The position numbers were made by a program, and so were the translations under genes. Source: an uncultured Corynebacterium sp. (GTDB lineage Bacteria > Actinomycetota > Actinomycetes > Mycobacteriales > Mycobacteriaceae). From it: a stretch of DNA of 37,363 nt. Under the pieces are notes generated by a model. The model had not been told where the DNA came from and did not search any database. It saw only the letters and a program-made list of their open reading frames with translations. Below, piece after piece: positions 15,067 to 22,608 of this stretch; position 1 is the stretch's first letter, and each line of letters starts with the position of its first letter. The DNA lies in contig NZ_CAMIFY010000025.1 of assembly GCF_946222985.1 (NCBI RefSeq), forward strand, positions 1 through 37,363, written 5' to 3'.

Positions 15067-15099
15067 AAGGAGCCGGTCCCCATCGGGAACCGGCTCCTT
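15067..15099 (-). terminator. Terminator of the fasciclin lipoprotein gene
   Basis: Stem AAGGAGCCGGT (15067-15077) pairs with its complement ending at 15099, extended by CCC/GGG across a single unpaired base. On the minus strand it is followed by TTCGTT; on the plus strand by GCGTTTTC, so it may work both ways. Confidence 0.8.
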
Positions 15100-15152
15100 G
15101 CGTTTTCTCCCCGTCACCTCAGGTCAGGACGAGCGAGAGGGGTGAGGGGCGA

Positions 15153-15848
15153 TTACTCGGTCGGGGGAAGCAGGACCGAGTCGATCAGGTAGACCGTCGC
15201 GTTGCCGGTCTCGATGCCGCCGCAGGTGATGGCGGAGTCGTTGACCATCATCTCCTCGCCGTCCATGGTCACGGTGACCTCGTTGCCCTCGACGGTGGCG
15301 TGGGTGCCCTCGATGGCGTCGAGGCCCGCGCGGCCATCGACGACGTGGAAGGTCAGCACGGACGTCAGCAGGTCGGCGTCGGTCTGAAGCGCCTGGATGG
15401 TGGCGTCGTCGACCTTGGCGAAGGCGTCTTCGGTCGGCGCGAAGATCGTCCACTCGCCGCCCTCGAGGGTGGGGACGAGATCGACGTCGGGGTTGAGCCC
15501 GCCGGTCAGGGCCGACGTCAGCGTCGCGAGCTCGGGGATGTTCGGCAGGGCCTCGACGATGTTCTGGTCGGCGATCGCCTCCAGCGACGCCGGGCCGTCC
15601 GGGTGCGCGTCGGCGTAGGCCTGGCAGCCCGGGCCGGTCGGGGCGCCGTTGGCGGGCGCGGTCGCCTCGGAGGTCTCCGTGGTGGTGTCCTCGGTCGACG
15701 TGCCGTCCTCCATGGAGGTGGTGGTCGTGGTCTCGGCGGCGTCGGTGGAATCCGTGGTGTCCTCGTCGGTGGAGCAGGCGGCCAGGGCGAGCGTGGCGGC
15801 GGCGAGGATGGCGGTGGTGCCGGCGGCGCGGCGGTTCATGGTGCGCAT
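15153..15848 (-). CDS. Fasciclin-domain lipoprotein (MPB70/MPB83-like)
   Basis: A 231-residue surface lipoprotein. The signal peptide ends in the lipobox LALAAC with Cys25 as lipidation site. Residues 26-75 form a Thr/Ser/Glu/Asp-rich linker. One fasciclin (FAS1) domain fills about residues 95-230, with the H1 motif WTIFAPTEDAFAKV and H2-like VLTFHVVDGRAGL. FAS1 domains mediate adhesion or matrix contacts. MPB83 of M. tuberculosis is the same kind of protein and is controlled by SigK; here sigK-rskA is divergently encoded next door and a SigK-like promoter lies upstream, so the same circuit is likely. ATG is preceded by GAAGGA at about 7 nt. Two Cys residues (GCQAYAD and ITCGG) may form a disulfide. 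Confidence 0.93.
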   Translation of the reverse strand: MRTMNRRAAGTTAILAAATLALAACSTDEDTTDSTDAAETTTTTSMEDGTSTEDTTTETSEATAPANGAPTGPGCQAYADAHPDGPASLEAIADQNIVEALPNIPELATLTSALTGGLNPDVDLVPTLEGGEWTIFAPTEDAFAKVDDATIQALQTDADLLTSVLTFHVVDGRAGLDAIEGTHATVEGNEVTVTMDGEEMMVNDSAITCGGIETGNATVYLIDSVLLPPTE

Positions 15849-15997
15849 GATGTGTCCTTCGGTGTCGTCGGGACCGTTGAGGTCCGTCGGTGGTGGGGCG
15901 GTGGCGGCGACCGGGAGCGGGCCCCGGATGTGCCGGGGTGGCCGCGGTGGGTGGTCGTCGTCGGCAAGCGCATCTCGAATGCATGCCGTCACAAGGT

Positions 15998-16024
15998 GTT
16001 CGGAGCCGACGCCACTGGGGATGG
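15998..16024 (-). promoter_or_regulatory. SigK-like promoter of the fasciclin gene
   Basis: On the minus strand CCATCC (16024-16019), 15 nt, then CCGAAC (16003-15998). As I recall, M. tuberculosis SigK promoters use CCATCC and CCGAAT. The match and its place between sigK and the fasciclin gene support this; a 5' leader of about 140 nt would follow. Confidence 0.6.
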
Positions 16025-16108
16025 GTGCCGGGCGAAAGTTTTTTCGGGGCGGAAATCGCGCTAACCTCGGGAGCGTTCCACACGGGGTGAACGGCCTTTT
16101 CCGGCGCG

Positions 16109-16150
16109 CGCCCCTTGCTCTCGTCCTGCGCTCGCCCCTTGCTCTCGTCC
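16109..16150. repeat. 18-bp direct repeat in the sigK leader
   Basis: CGCCCCTTGCTCTCGTCC occurs at 16109-16126 and again at 16133-16150, with a 24-bp period, 30-75 nt before the sigK start. Confidence 0.9.
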
Positions 16151-16182
16151 CACGCCCGCGTCGATCCACGAACGGAGTTCCG

Positions 16183-16806
16183 GTGCCCCGACCCGACCCG
16201 CGAACGTCGCTCGACGACGCTGTTTCGGACGCTGCTGTTTCGGACGCCGCTGTCTCCGACACCACCGTCTCCGACGAGGCGCTGATGGCGCGCGTGGCCG
16301 CGGGGGACCGCGAGGCGTTCGCGCAGCTCTACGACCGGTTCGGTGCCCGCGTCTACGGGATGGCGCTGCGCGTCGTCGTCGATCCGAAGGCGGCGGAGGA
16401 CACGGCGCAGGACGCGTGGCTTGCCATCTGGGACTCCGCCGCGTCGTTCGATCCCGGCCGCGGTTCCGTGCCGGGGTGGCTGATGGCCATCGCCCATCGC
16501 CGGGCCGTCGACGTCGTGCGCTCCACCGAGGCCGGTCGCCGCCGGGCCGATGCCGCCGCCACCCGCGACGGTGCGGTGACCGTCGGTGCCGGCGCGGACG
16601 AGGACGTCATCGCCGACGACGAACGCCGCGCCGTGACCGACTGCCTCGGGTCGCTGACCGACCGGCAGCGGCAAGTGCTCGATTTGGCCTACTTCGGGGG
16701 CTTGACCCAGCGTCAAATCGCACAGACACTCGGCACCGGGTTGTCGGCCGTGAAGTCCCGGGTCCGGGACGGATTGATCTCGTTGAGGAGGTGTCTCGGA
16801 GAATGA
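16183..16806 (+). CDS. sigK: ECF RNA polymerase sigma factor SigK
   Basis: An extracytoplasmic-function sigma factor of 207 residues. Region 2 spans about residues 35-105 (ALMARVAAGDREAFAQLYDR, then AEDTAQDAWLAIWDSAASFDPGRG and WLMAIAHRRAVDVVR). Region 4 is at 150-205 (LTDRQRQVLDLAYFGGLTQRQIAQTLG, then AVKSRVRDGLISLRRCL). This pattern matches mycobacterial SigK closely. GTG at 16183 has ACGGAG about 8 nt upstream. Residues 13-31 are a five-residue repeat (AVSDA-like, four units) that extends the usual N-terminus. The stop overlaps the rskA start by 4 nt, giving coupled production of sigma factor and its anti-sigma factor. The expected target is the divergent fasciclin lipoprotein. Confidence 0.92.
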   Translation: MPRPDPRTSLDDAVSDAAVSDAAVSDTTVSDEALMARVAAGDREAFAQLYDRFGARVYGMALRVVVDPKAAEDTAQDAWLAIWDSAASFDPGRGSVPGWLMAIAHRRAVDVVRSTEAGRRRADAAATRDGAVTVGAGADEDVIADDERRAVTDCLGSLTDRQRQVLDLAYFGGLTQRQIAQTLGTGLSAVKSRVRDGLISLRRCLGE

Positions 16807-17657
16807 GCGCCCACGATGATGCCGCCGGTGATGCGCGCCGCCGCAACGATTCGCTTGACGACGGAGACGCCCGTGCGGTCGCCGACGTCGACCAGTGGGC
16901 GGCGATGGAAGCCGCCGATGCCGTCGACGCGGAAGACGCCGCGACGGTCGAGGCAATCCGCGCCGCGCACCCGGATTTCGACGATCGCGTCGCCCGGTAC
17001 CGCGATGACCTCGCCGACTTCGCCTCCGCGGAGTCGGTGGCGCCGCCGGCAGGGTTGCGCGACTCCGTCATGTCCTCCGTGCGGGACCGGCCGTCGGCGA
17101 ACGAGGCCGCCGGTTCGGGCACGAACGGCGAGACGGGTGAGCCCGTTGCTCGGCGGGGGATCGGTGCGTCGGGAGCCGAGCGCACCCGGCGTCGACCCGG
17201 CCGGCGCTCCCGAATGATGGCCGCGGCGACCATGCTGGTCGTCGCCGCCGTCGCGGGCACCGGATGGTGGCTGACCTCCGGTGGCGCCGACGACGGTGCG
17301 ACGGGAGACGACGGGTCCGTCGTCGCGGACCCGACCGAGGCGCCCCCCACGGTGGTCGATCAGGTCGACGTCGCCGGCGGTCGCGTGTGGGTCGAACGGT
17401 CCGGTGACGGCGACGACGCCGTCGTCCGCCTCACCGACGTGCCCGCGCCCGACCCGGGCTCGGCGTACCAGATGTGGCTGGTCGGGGAGACCGGCAACGA
17501 GTCCGTCGGCGTGATGGAAAACGACGAGGTCACCGACGACATGACCATCGAAATCGACGACGTCGCCGCAGCCGACGCGATCATGATCTCCGTCGAGCCC
17601 AGCGGTGGATCCGCGGCGCCGAGCGGGGCGCTGGTCGACCTTTCCCTGCGCGGCTGA
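16803..17657 (+). CDS. rskA: Anti-sigma-K factor RskA
   Basis: A 284-residue single-pass membrane protein that holds SigK inactive until proteolysis releases it. The cytoplasmic N-terminal part (1-135) has an anti-sigma-like helical region around residues 45-95 (ATVEAIRAAHPDFDDRVARY). A membrane helix lies at about 138-158 (MMAAATMLVVAAVAGTGWWLT). The extracytoplasmic C-terminal RskA domain carries the family pattern PDPGSAYQMWLV and ends in AAPSGALVDLSL. An extra acidic N-terminal stretch of about 45 residues is unusual. ATG overlaps the sigK stop (ATGA). Confidence 0.92.
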   Translation: MSAHDDAAGDARRRNDSLDDGDARAVADVDQWAAMEAADAVDAEDAATVEAIRAAHPDFDDRVARYRDDLADFASAESVAPPAGLRDSVMSSVRDRPSANEAAGSGTNGETGEPVARRGIGASGAERTRRRPGRRSRMMAAATMLVVAAVAGTGWWLTSGGADDGATGDDGSVVADPTEAPPTVVDQVDVAGGRVWVERSGDGDDAVVRLTDVPAPDPGSAYQMWLVGETGNESVGVMENDEVTDDMTIEIDDVAAADAIMISVEPSGGSAAPSGALVDLSLRG

Positions 17658-17847
17658 CGCCCGCAGTGGGCGGCCATCGTCGGCACCCCCAGTCGACTGG
17701 CGATCGATGGCCGGTGGTGGGGCTGCTCATCTGCGACCTTGATTCGTGAACGACGTTAAATATTGAATTCATCTCCCCCGATGTCAAGCGGATTAAAACA
17801 CATGCGTGGTGGAATGCCGCCGCGGGTTTTATTATTCGGGCATTGCT

Positions 17848-17873
17848 ATGCGACGAGTGCGATGGCGTCGCAT
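17848..17873. promoter_or_regulatory. Inverted repeat upstream of the TetR gene
   Basis: Perfect 8-bp arms ATGCGACG (17848-17855) and CGTCGCAT (17866-17873) with a 10-bp spacer, about 75 nt before the TetR start. The size suits an autoregulatory TetR operator. The surrounding 288 bp between rskA and this gene is AT-richer and also holds a TTGATT-N16-TATTGA promoter candidate near 17739-17766. Confidence 0.45.
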
Positions 17874-17945
17874 GGCGGACATCGCGGCATTCGGGCATCC
17901 GGTCCGGAGACCGTGGATCGTCCCATCCGGAGAGGAAGTGACGCG

Positions 17946-18542
17946 TTGAACGCCCGCGTGCCCGTGGAGGAAAGACGAGCCAACCTGGTGCAGGCCGCCA
18001 TGGAGATAGCCGAGGAAAAGGGTGTCGGGGCGGTGACCACGCGCAACGTGTGCAATCGGGCCGACGCCCACCTCAGCGTGTTCCATTACTGCTTCTCCGG
18101 AAAAGGTGAACTGGTCGATCTGATGATCCGGGAGACCCTGGACCATCTGTTCGTCAATTTCGAGAAGGATTCGGTCACCGACACCGCCAGTTTCATTCGC
18201 GGCGCATGGCGGCTGTTGTCCGATCATTGGAGTCGCGCGTTCATCCTTTACGAACTGGTCGTGCATTCCGCCCGGGTCGAACGCGAATCCGACGGGGACG
18301 GCTCCGGGCACTTCGAATCATTCGTCTCCGGCGCCGAATTCCTGTTGGATGCATTCGCCGAGCGCGACGGGTTCCGCTGGGCGCCGGATACGCGAACGGT
18401 GGCGCGGATCATCGTCGGCATGCTCGCGGGCATCGGAATGTCGTGGGTGACCGATCACCACGAGAAGCCGAATGAGGCCGGCTCCTCGGAGTCGCTGGAA
18501 GCGTTCATCGCCATGGTCGAATCCATGCAGGTCCACGACTGA
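17946..18542 (+). CDS. TetR/AcrR family transcriptional regulator
   Basis: A 198-residue repressor-type regulator. The N-terminal DNA-binding domain is clear: RRANLVQAAMEIAEEKG, GAVTTRNVCNRADAHLSVFHYCFSGKGELVDLM, where the recognition helix and FHYCF are family hallmarks. The C-terminal ligand domain (60-198) is helical without a recognisable effector class. I chose TTG at 17946 because AGAGGAAG lies about 8 nt upstream and the length fits the family; an in-frame ATG at 17763 would add about 60 non-conserved residues. No adjacent gene looks like a natural target, so it may mainly autoregulate or act elsewhere. Confidence 0.87.
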   Translation: MNARVPVEERRANLVQAAMEIAEEKGVGAVTTRNVCNRADAHLSVFHYCFSGKGELVDLMIRETLDHLFVNFEKDSVTDTASFIRGAWRLLSDHWSRAFILYELVVHSARVERESDGDGSGHFESFVSGAEFLLDAFAERDGFRWAPDTRTVARIIVGMLAGIGMSWVTDHHEKPNEAGSSESLEAFIAMVESMQVHD

Positions 18543-18622
18543 TCCGCCGCCGCATGCGCGGCACGGGATGGTGACGCGGCGCACCGGACCCTGCAGCCCG
18601 TGAACCGTCGCGACGGCCAGCG

Positions 18623-19252
18623 TCAGTGGTCGCGCACCTTGACGTCGCTGCCCATGAGCACGCCGTCGAGTACGACGGTCAACCCGTTGGCGGGGGCGTT
18701 GGCCGAGGTCTTGATCTTGACCGCGCCGAGGATTCCCGTCGTGTCGTCGACGATGGCGGTGCCGGGCGGGACGATGATCGTCACGTCCGACAGCGCCGAC
18801 TGGAAATCCAGGACGATGCGCTCGGCCGGCCAATCGGCTTCGCGCAGGTCCAACTTCACGTCGCCGAAGAACGACCACCACGTGGTCTCGACCATGGGGG
18901 CCCAGCGACCCGTGAGCTTCTTGTCCGACAACACCGCCGACGTGCCCGACTGACGGTCGGCGGCCGGGGTGGCCCCGACGAGCGCGGCGCCGTCCACCGG
19001 GGTGGGGGAGGTGCCGCCGCCGCGCCGCACCGGAGCCGCGGGCGACTCCGGTTCACGGGCGGATTCCAGGCGCTCGAGCCGCCCGGCGATGGCGTCGAGC
19101 TCGTCCGAATCGTCGTCGTGGGCGGCATCCCATACCCTCGCGCACAGATCCTCGTAGTCGGCGATGGTCAGCTCGCCCCGGCCCACGGCGGTCTCGAGCC
19201 TCGACTGCAGGCGTTCGCGCCGCGATCCGTCGGACCCTCCTCGATGCGTCAT
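18623..19252 (-). CDS. DUF1707 and LiaF-like C-terminal domain protein
   Basis: A 209-residue cytoplasmic protein. The first 55 residues are a DUF1707 domain (RERLQSRLETAVGRGELTI, DYEDLCARVWDAA), the region that in actinobacterial proteins precedes a membrane or LiaF-like domain. A polar linker (60-105) leads to a beta-rich C-terminal domain (115-209: LTGRWAPMVETTWWSFFGDVKLDL, then LDFQSALSDVTIIVPPGTAIVDD), like the cell-wall stress response LiaF C-terminus. There is no membrane helix. The gene is leaderless by the TAGTTT box at 19259-19264 (minus), 6 nt before the ATG. Role in envelope stress is inferred from the fold only. Confidence 0.82.
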   Translation of the reverse strand: MTHRGGSDGSRRERLQSRLETAVGRGELTIADYEDLCARVWDAAHDDDSDELDAIAGRLERLESAREPESPAAPVRRGGGTSPTPVDGAALVGATPAADRQSGTSAVLSDKKLTGRWAPMVETTWWSFFGDVKLDLREADWPAERIVLDFQSALSDVTIIVPPGTAIVDDTTGILGAVKIKTSANAPANGLTVVLDGVLMGSDVKVRDH

Positions 19253-19403
19253 GGGGCCAAACTACCCGCATGCACGTGCCCCCGGGGAGAAAATGTCGGC
19301 GGCCGAATCGGCGTCGTGAAGCATGGACCTGCGAATACTCTCCGGCGACCGTGAGTTAACGCATTATTCATCTTTCACCCATGTGATTTCCACGTGCGCT
19401 GCC

Positions 19404-19409
19404 TACTGT
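19404..19409 (+). promoter_or_regulatory. -10 element of phoH
   Basis: TACTGT, giving a leader of about 40 nt before the Shine-Dalgarno sequence and TTG start of phoH. No strong -35 is visible 17 nt upstream. Confidence 0.45.
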
Positions 19410-19456
19410 GGCGCTTGTCCGGCAGGGGGAAGCTGCCGGACGGAACAGGAGCCACG

Positions 19457-20911
19457 TTGCGCACCAACATCGCGACCACTGACCGAACCCCGACGATCGC
19501 ATACGGGGAGGTGGAGGCCGCGGGTGCGTCGACGCACGGCGGCCCCGCCGACGACATCCGCACGGCGCACGATCTCGCCACGGGGCCATCCTCGGGCACG
19601 GCGCTGCGCACCTACGTGCTGGACACCTCCGTTTTGCTGTCCGACCCGCACGCGCTGCGAAAATTCGCCGAACACACCGTGGTGCTGCCACTGGTGGTGA
19701 TCAACGAGCTGGAGGCCAAGCGCCATCACCCCGAGCTCGGCTGGTTCGCCCGGACCGCGCTGCGGCAGTTGGAGGAACTGCGGTACCTGCACGGCCGGCT
19801 GGACCTGCCCGTGCCCGCCAACGAAGACGGCGGCACGCTGCAGGTCGAGCTCAATCACACGGACCCGTCGGTATTGCCGGCGGGTTTTCGCAATGACGCC
19901 AACGATCACCGCATCCTGGCCTGCGCCCTGAACTTCCGGGTCGAGGGCCACGAGACGGTGCTGGTGACCAAGGACATCCCCCTGCGCGTCAAGGCGGGCG
20001 CGGTGGGGCTGCCCGCCGACGAGTACCACGCCCAGGACGTGGTGGTCACCGGGTACACGGGCCTGGCGGAGGTGTCGGCGACGTCGGAGGACATCGACGC
20101 GCTCTACCGCAACGGCTTCGTCCAGCTCGACGACGAAGCACGCGCCATCGACGGCCGCCCGGTCTCGGAGCTGCCGGTGCACTGCGGCGTTCAGCTCACC
20201 GCCGGTTCGCAGTCGGCGCTGGGCCGGGTCCTGCCCGGCGGCGCGGTGCGGCTGGTGCGCGGCGACCAGAATGCGTTCGGGTTGCGGGGACGGTCGTCGG
20301 AACAGCGCATCGCGCTGGACCTCCTGCTCGACGACGAGGTGGGCATCGTCTCCCTCGGCGGCCGGGCCGGCACCGGCAAGTCGGCGCTGGCGTTGTGCGC
20401 CGGCCTGGAGGCCGTGCTCGAGCATGGCCGCCACCGCAAGATCGTCGTGTTCCGCCCGCTCTACGCCGTGGGCGGCCAGAACCTCGGCTACCTGCCGGGT
20501 TCGGAGACCGACAAGATGAACCCGTGGGCCCAAGCGGTCTACGACACGCTGGAAGGCCTGGTCAGCCCGAACGTGATGGAGGAGATCCAGGAGCGCGGCA
20601 TGCTCGAGGTGCTGCCGTTGACCCACATCCGCGGGCGCAGCCTCCACGACAGCTTCGTCATCGTCGACGAGGCGCAGTCGCTGGAGCGCAACGTCCTGCT
20701 GACCGTGCTGTCGCGCCTGGGGTCGAACTCGCGGGTGGTGCTCACCCATGACGTCGCCCAGCGCGACAATCTGCGGGTCGGCCGCCACGACGGTGTCGCG
20801 GCGATCATCGAAAAGCTCAAGGGCAACGATCTTTTCGGCCACGTCACCCTGCAGCGGTCGGAGCGTTCGCGCATCGCGGAGCTGGTCACGAACCTCCTCG
20901 AGGAGGGGTAG
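19457..20911 (+). CDS. phoH: PhoH-family ATPase with PIN domain (PhoH2 type)
   Basis: A 484-residue fusion of a PIN ribonuclease and a PhoH ATPase, the architecture shown in mycobacteria to unwind and cleave RNA. The PIN domain (about 50-190) has the acidic residues in TYVLDTSVLLSD, VINELEAKR, NDANDHRI and VTKDIPLR. The PhoH domain (about 270-484) has Walker A GRAGTGKSALAL and Walker B VIVDEAQSLE, with THDVAQRDN after it. I prefer TTG at 19457: AGGAG lies 5 nt upstream and the -10 TACTGT at 19404 would fall inside a longer frame starting at GTG 19394. No antitoxin-like gene precedes it, only the divergent DUF1707 gene. Confidence 0.92.
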   Translation: MRTNIATTDRTPTIAYGEVEAAGASTHGGPADDIRTAHDLATGPSSGTALRTYVLDTSVLLSDPHALRKFAEHTVVLPLVVINELEAKRHHPELGWFARTALRQLEELRYLHGRLDLPVPANEDGGTLQVELNHTDPSVLPAGFRNDANDHRILACALNFRVEGHETVLVTKDIPLRVKAGAVGLPADEYHAQDVVVTGYTGLAEVSATSEDIDALYRNGFVQLDDEARAIDGRPVSELPVHCGVQLTAGSQSALGRVLPGGAVRLVRGDQNAFGLRGRSSEQRIALDLLLDDEVGIVSLGGRAGTGKSALALCAGLEAVLEHGRHRKIVVFRPLYAVGGQNLGYLPGSETDKMNPWAQAVYDTLEGLVSPNVMEEIQERGMLEVLPLTHIRGRSLHDSFVIVDEAQSLERNVLLTVLSRLGSNSRVVLTHDVAQRDNLRVGRHDGVAAIIEKLKGNDLFGHVTLQRSERSRIAELVTNLLEEG

Positions 20912-20981
20912 GACCGGCGGTGGCGGCGCCGCGTCGGTGATCCGGTGCGGGAAAAACCTCCCGCGGAATCGCGCCGAGGGC

Positions 20982-20987
20982 TATTGT
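20982..20987 (+). promoter_or_regulatory. -10 element of leaderless monooxygenase gene
   Basis: TATTGT ends 7 nt before the ATG at 20995. No Shine-Dalgarno sequence is present. Confidence 0.55.
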
Positions 20988-20994
20988 TCGGCGC

Positions 20995-22608
20995 ATGAAC
21001 GATTCCGTGCGCGAAACCGGCATTCTGATCATCGGCGCGGGCTTTTCGGGGCTCGCCGCCGCCACCCGCCTTCGCCGCGAGGGCAACGAGGATTTCCTCG
21101 TGCTCGAGCGCGGCAACGAGGTCGGCGGCACCTGGCGCGACAACACGTACCCGGGTGCGGCCTGCGACGTTCCCAGCCACCTGTACTCGCTGTCCTTCGC
21201 CCAGGACTTCGACTGGTCGCGAAGCTTCGGCACCCAGCCGGAAATCGCCGATTACCAGCGCAGCGTCGCCGTCGAGGAGGGGCTGTACCCGTTCATCCGC
21301 TTCCGCACCGAGATGGTCGACGCGCAGTGGGACGACGCCGCCGGCCGGTGGATCGTCGTCACCCGCGAACTGCCGCACGAGCTTGACGACGGCCGGGGTC
21401 GGACGACCGTGACGTCGAAGGGTGGCCACGCCGAGAAGGTCTTCTCGGGCCGCCGCGACGGCGATGACGGGGCGGCCGAGGGCGAGACCGTCACCTGGTC
21501 GGCGCGCGAGCTGGTCCTCGGCGTCGGCGCGTTGTGCGAGCCGCGACTGCCCGACATCGAGGGCATCGAGGACTTCGAGGGCACCATCTTCCACTCCGCC
21601 CGCTGGGACCATGACGCGGACCTGATGGGCAAGCGCGTCGCCGTCATCGGCACGGGCGCCTCGGCGATCCAGATCGTGCCGAAGATCGCGCCGATCGTCG
21701 GCCACCTCGACGTCTACCAGCGCACCGCCCCGTACGTGATCCCGCGCCTGGACCGGAACTACTTCGGCTGGGAGCGCGCGGCGCTGCGCAACATCCCCGG
21801 GCTGCGCAAGGTCGTCCGCGCCCAGGACTGGTTCTTCCGCGAGATGCAGGTGCCGGGTCTGACCCGCGACGAGCGGTTGATGGCGCCGATCAAGGCGACG
21901 TCGACGGCGCTGCTGCGCATGCAGGTCCGCAACCGCGAACTGCGCGAGAAGCTGACGCCGAAGCACACCATCGGCTGCAAGCGCATGCTGATCTCCAACA
22001 CGTACTTCCCGGCCATCGCCCGGGACAACGTGGATCTGGTCACCGATCCCATCCAGAGCGTCGGCGCCCACTCCATCACCACCGCCGACGGCACCGAGCG
22101 TCCCATCGACGTGCTGATCGTGTGCACCGGTTTCCACGTCACCGATTCGCCGACCTTCGAGCTGGTGCACGGCCGCGACGGGGAATCGCTGGCGGACAAG
22201 TGGAGCCGCGAGGGCATGAGCGCCCACAAGGGCACCACCATCAACGGATTCCCGAACCTGGCGGTCCTCATGGGTCCGGCCACGGGTCTGGGGCACTCGT
22301 CGATGATCTACATGATCGAGTCGCAGGTGAACTACTTCATGGACATGCTCAAGACCAAGCGCCGGCACGGCGCCGACGTCGCCGAGGTGTCCGCCCGCGC
22401 CCAGGGCGAATGGAACGACTGGATCCGCGAACGCCTCCCGGAGACCGTGTGGGTCACCGGCTGCGGTTCGTGGTACGTCGACGATCACGGCAACGCCCCC
22501 GCGGTGTGGCCGAGCTGGACGTGGAAGTTCCGGGCCAAGACGAAGAAGTTCGACGCCTCGTCCTACGACCTGCGGGTGGCCAAGCCGCAGGTCCAGCCGG
22601 TCGGTTAG
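20995..22608 (+). CDS. Flavin monooxygenase, Baeyer-Villiger type
   Basis: A 537-residue FAD- and NADPH-dependent monooxygenase. The FAD-binding motif GAGFSG is at residues 14-19, followed by GGTWRDNTYPGAACDVPSHL typical of the class. The Baeyer-Villiger fingerprint FxGxxxHxxxW appears as FEGTIFHSARWD near residue 193, followed by the NADPH Rossmann motif GTGASA near 219. Such enzymes insert oxygen beside a ketone to give an ester or lactone. The substrate is unknown. It is convergent with an alpha/beta hydrolase gene and their stop codons overlap; hydrolysis of the ester product by that neighbour would be a sensible pair. It is probably a leaderless gene. Confidence 0.92.
   Translation: MNDSVRETGILIIGAGFSGLAAATRLRREGNEDFLVLERGNEVGGTWRDNTYPGAACDVPSHLYSLSFAQDFDWSRSFGTQPEIADYQRSVAVEEGLYPFIRFRTEMVDAQWDDAAGRWIVVTRELPHELDDGRGRTTVTSKGGHAEKVFSGRRDGDDGAAEGETVTWSARELVLGVGALCEPRLPDIEGIEDFEGTIFHSARWDHDADLMGKRVAVIGTGASAIQIVPKIAPIVGHLDVYQRTAPYVIPRLDRNYFGWERAALRNIPGLRKVVRAQDWFFREMQVPGLTRDERLMAPIKATSTALLRMQVRNRELREKLTPKHTIGCKRMLISNTYFPAIARDNVDLVTDPIQSVGAHSITTADGTERPIDVLIVCTGFHVTDSPTFELVHGRDGESLADKWSREGMSAHKGTTINGFPNLAVLMGPATGLGHSSMIYMIESQVNYFMDMLKTKRRHGADVAEVSARAQGEWNDWIRERLPETVWVTGCGSWYVDDHGNAPAVWPSWTWKFRAKTKKFDASSYDLRVAKPQVQPVG

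Larger units (their letters stand above)
15849..16182. other. Fasciclin/sigK intergenic region (334 bp)
   Basis: Besides the SigK-like promoter (minus strand), it contains TAACCT at 16062-16067 as a possible plus-strand -10 for sigK, a small inverted repeat CGAAA/TTTCG near 16033-16046, and an 18-bp direct repeat (copies at 16109-16126 and 16133-16150) in the sigK leader. No gene is evident inside it. Confidence 0.6.

Noticed and set aside
15849..16265. N-terminal extension of the fasciclin gene frame
   Set aside because: A clear lipoprotein signal peptide begins at 15848 with a ribosome binding site; the upstream part overlaps the sigK start and promoter.
17763..17945. Upstream ATG as start of the TetR gene
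   Set aside because: The extra 60 residues are not typical of the family and overlap a palindrome and promoter-like sequence; TTG 17946 has a good ribosome binding site.
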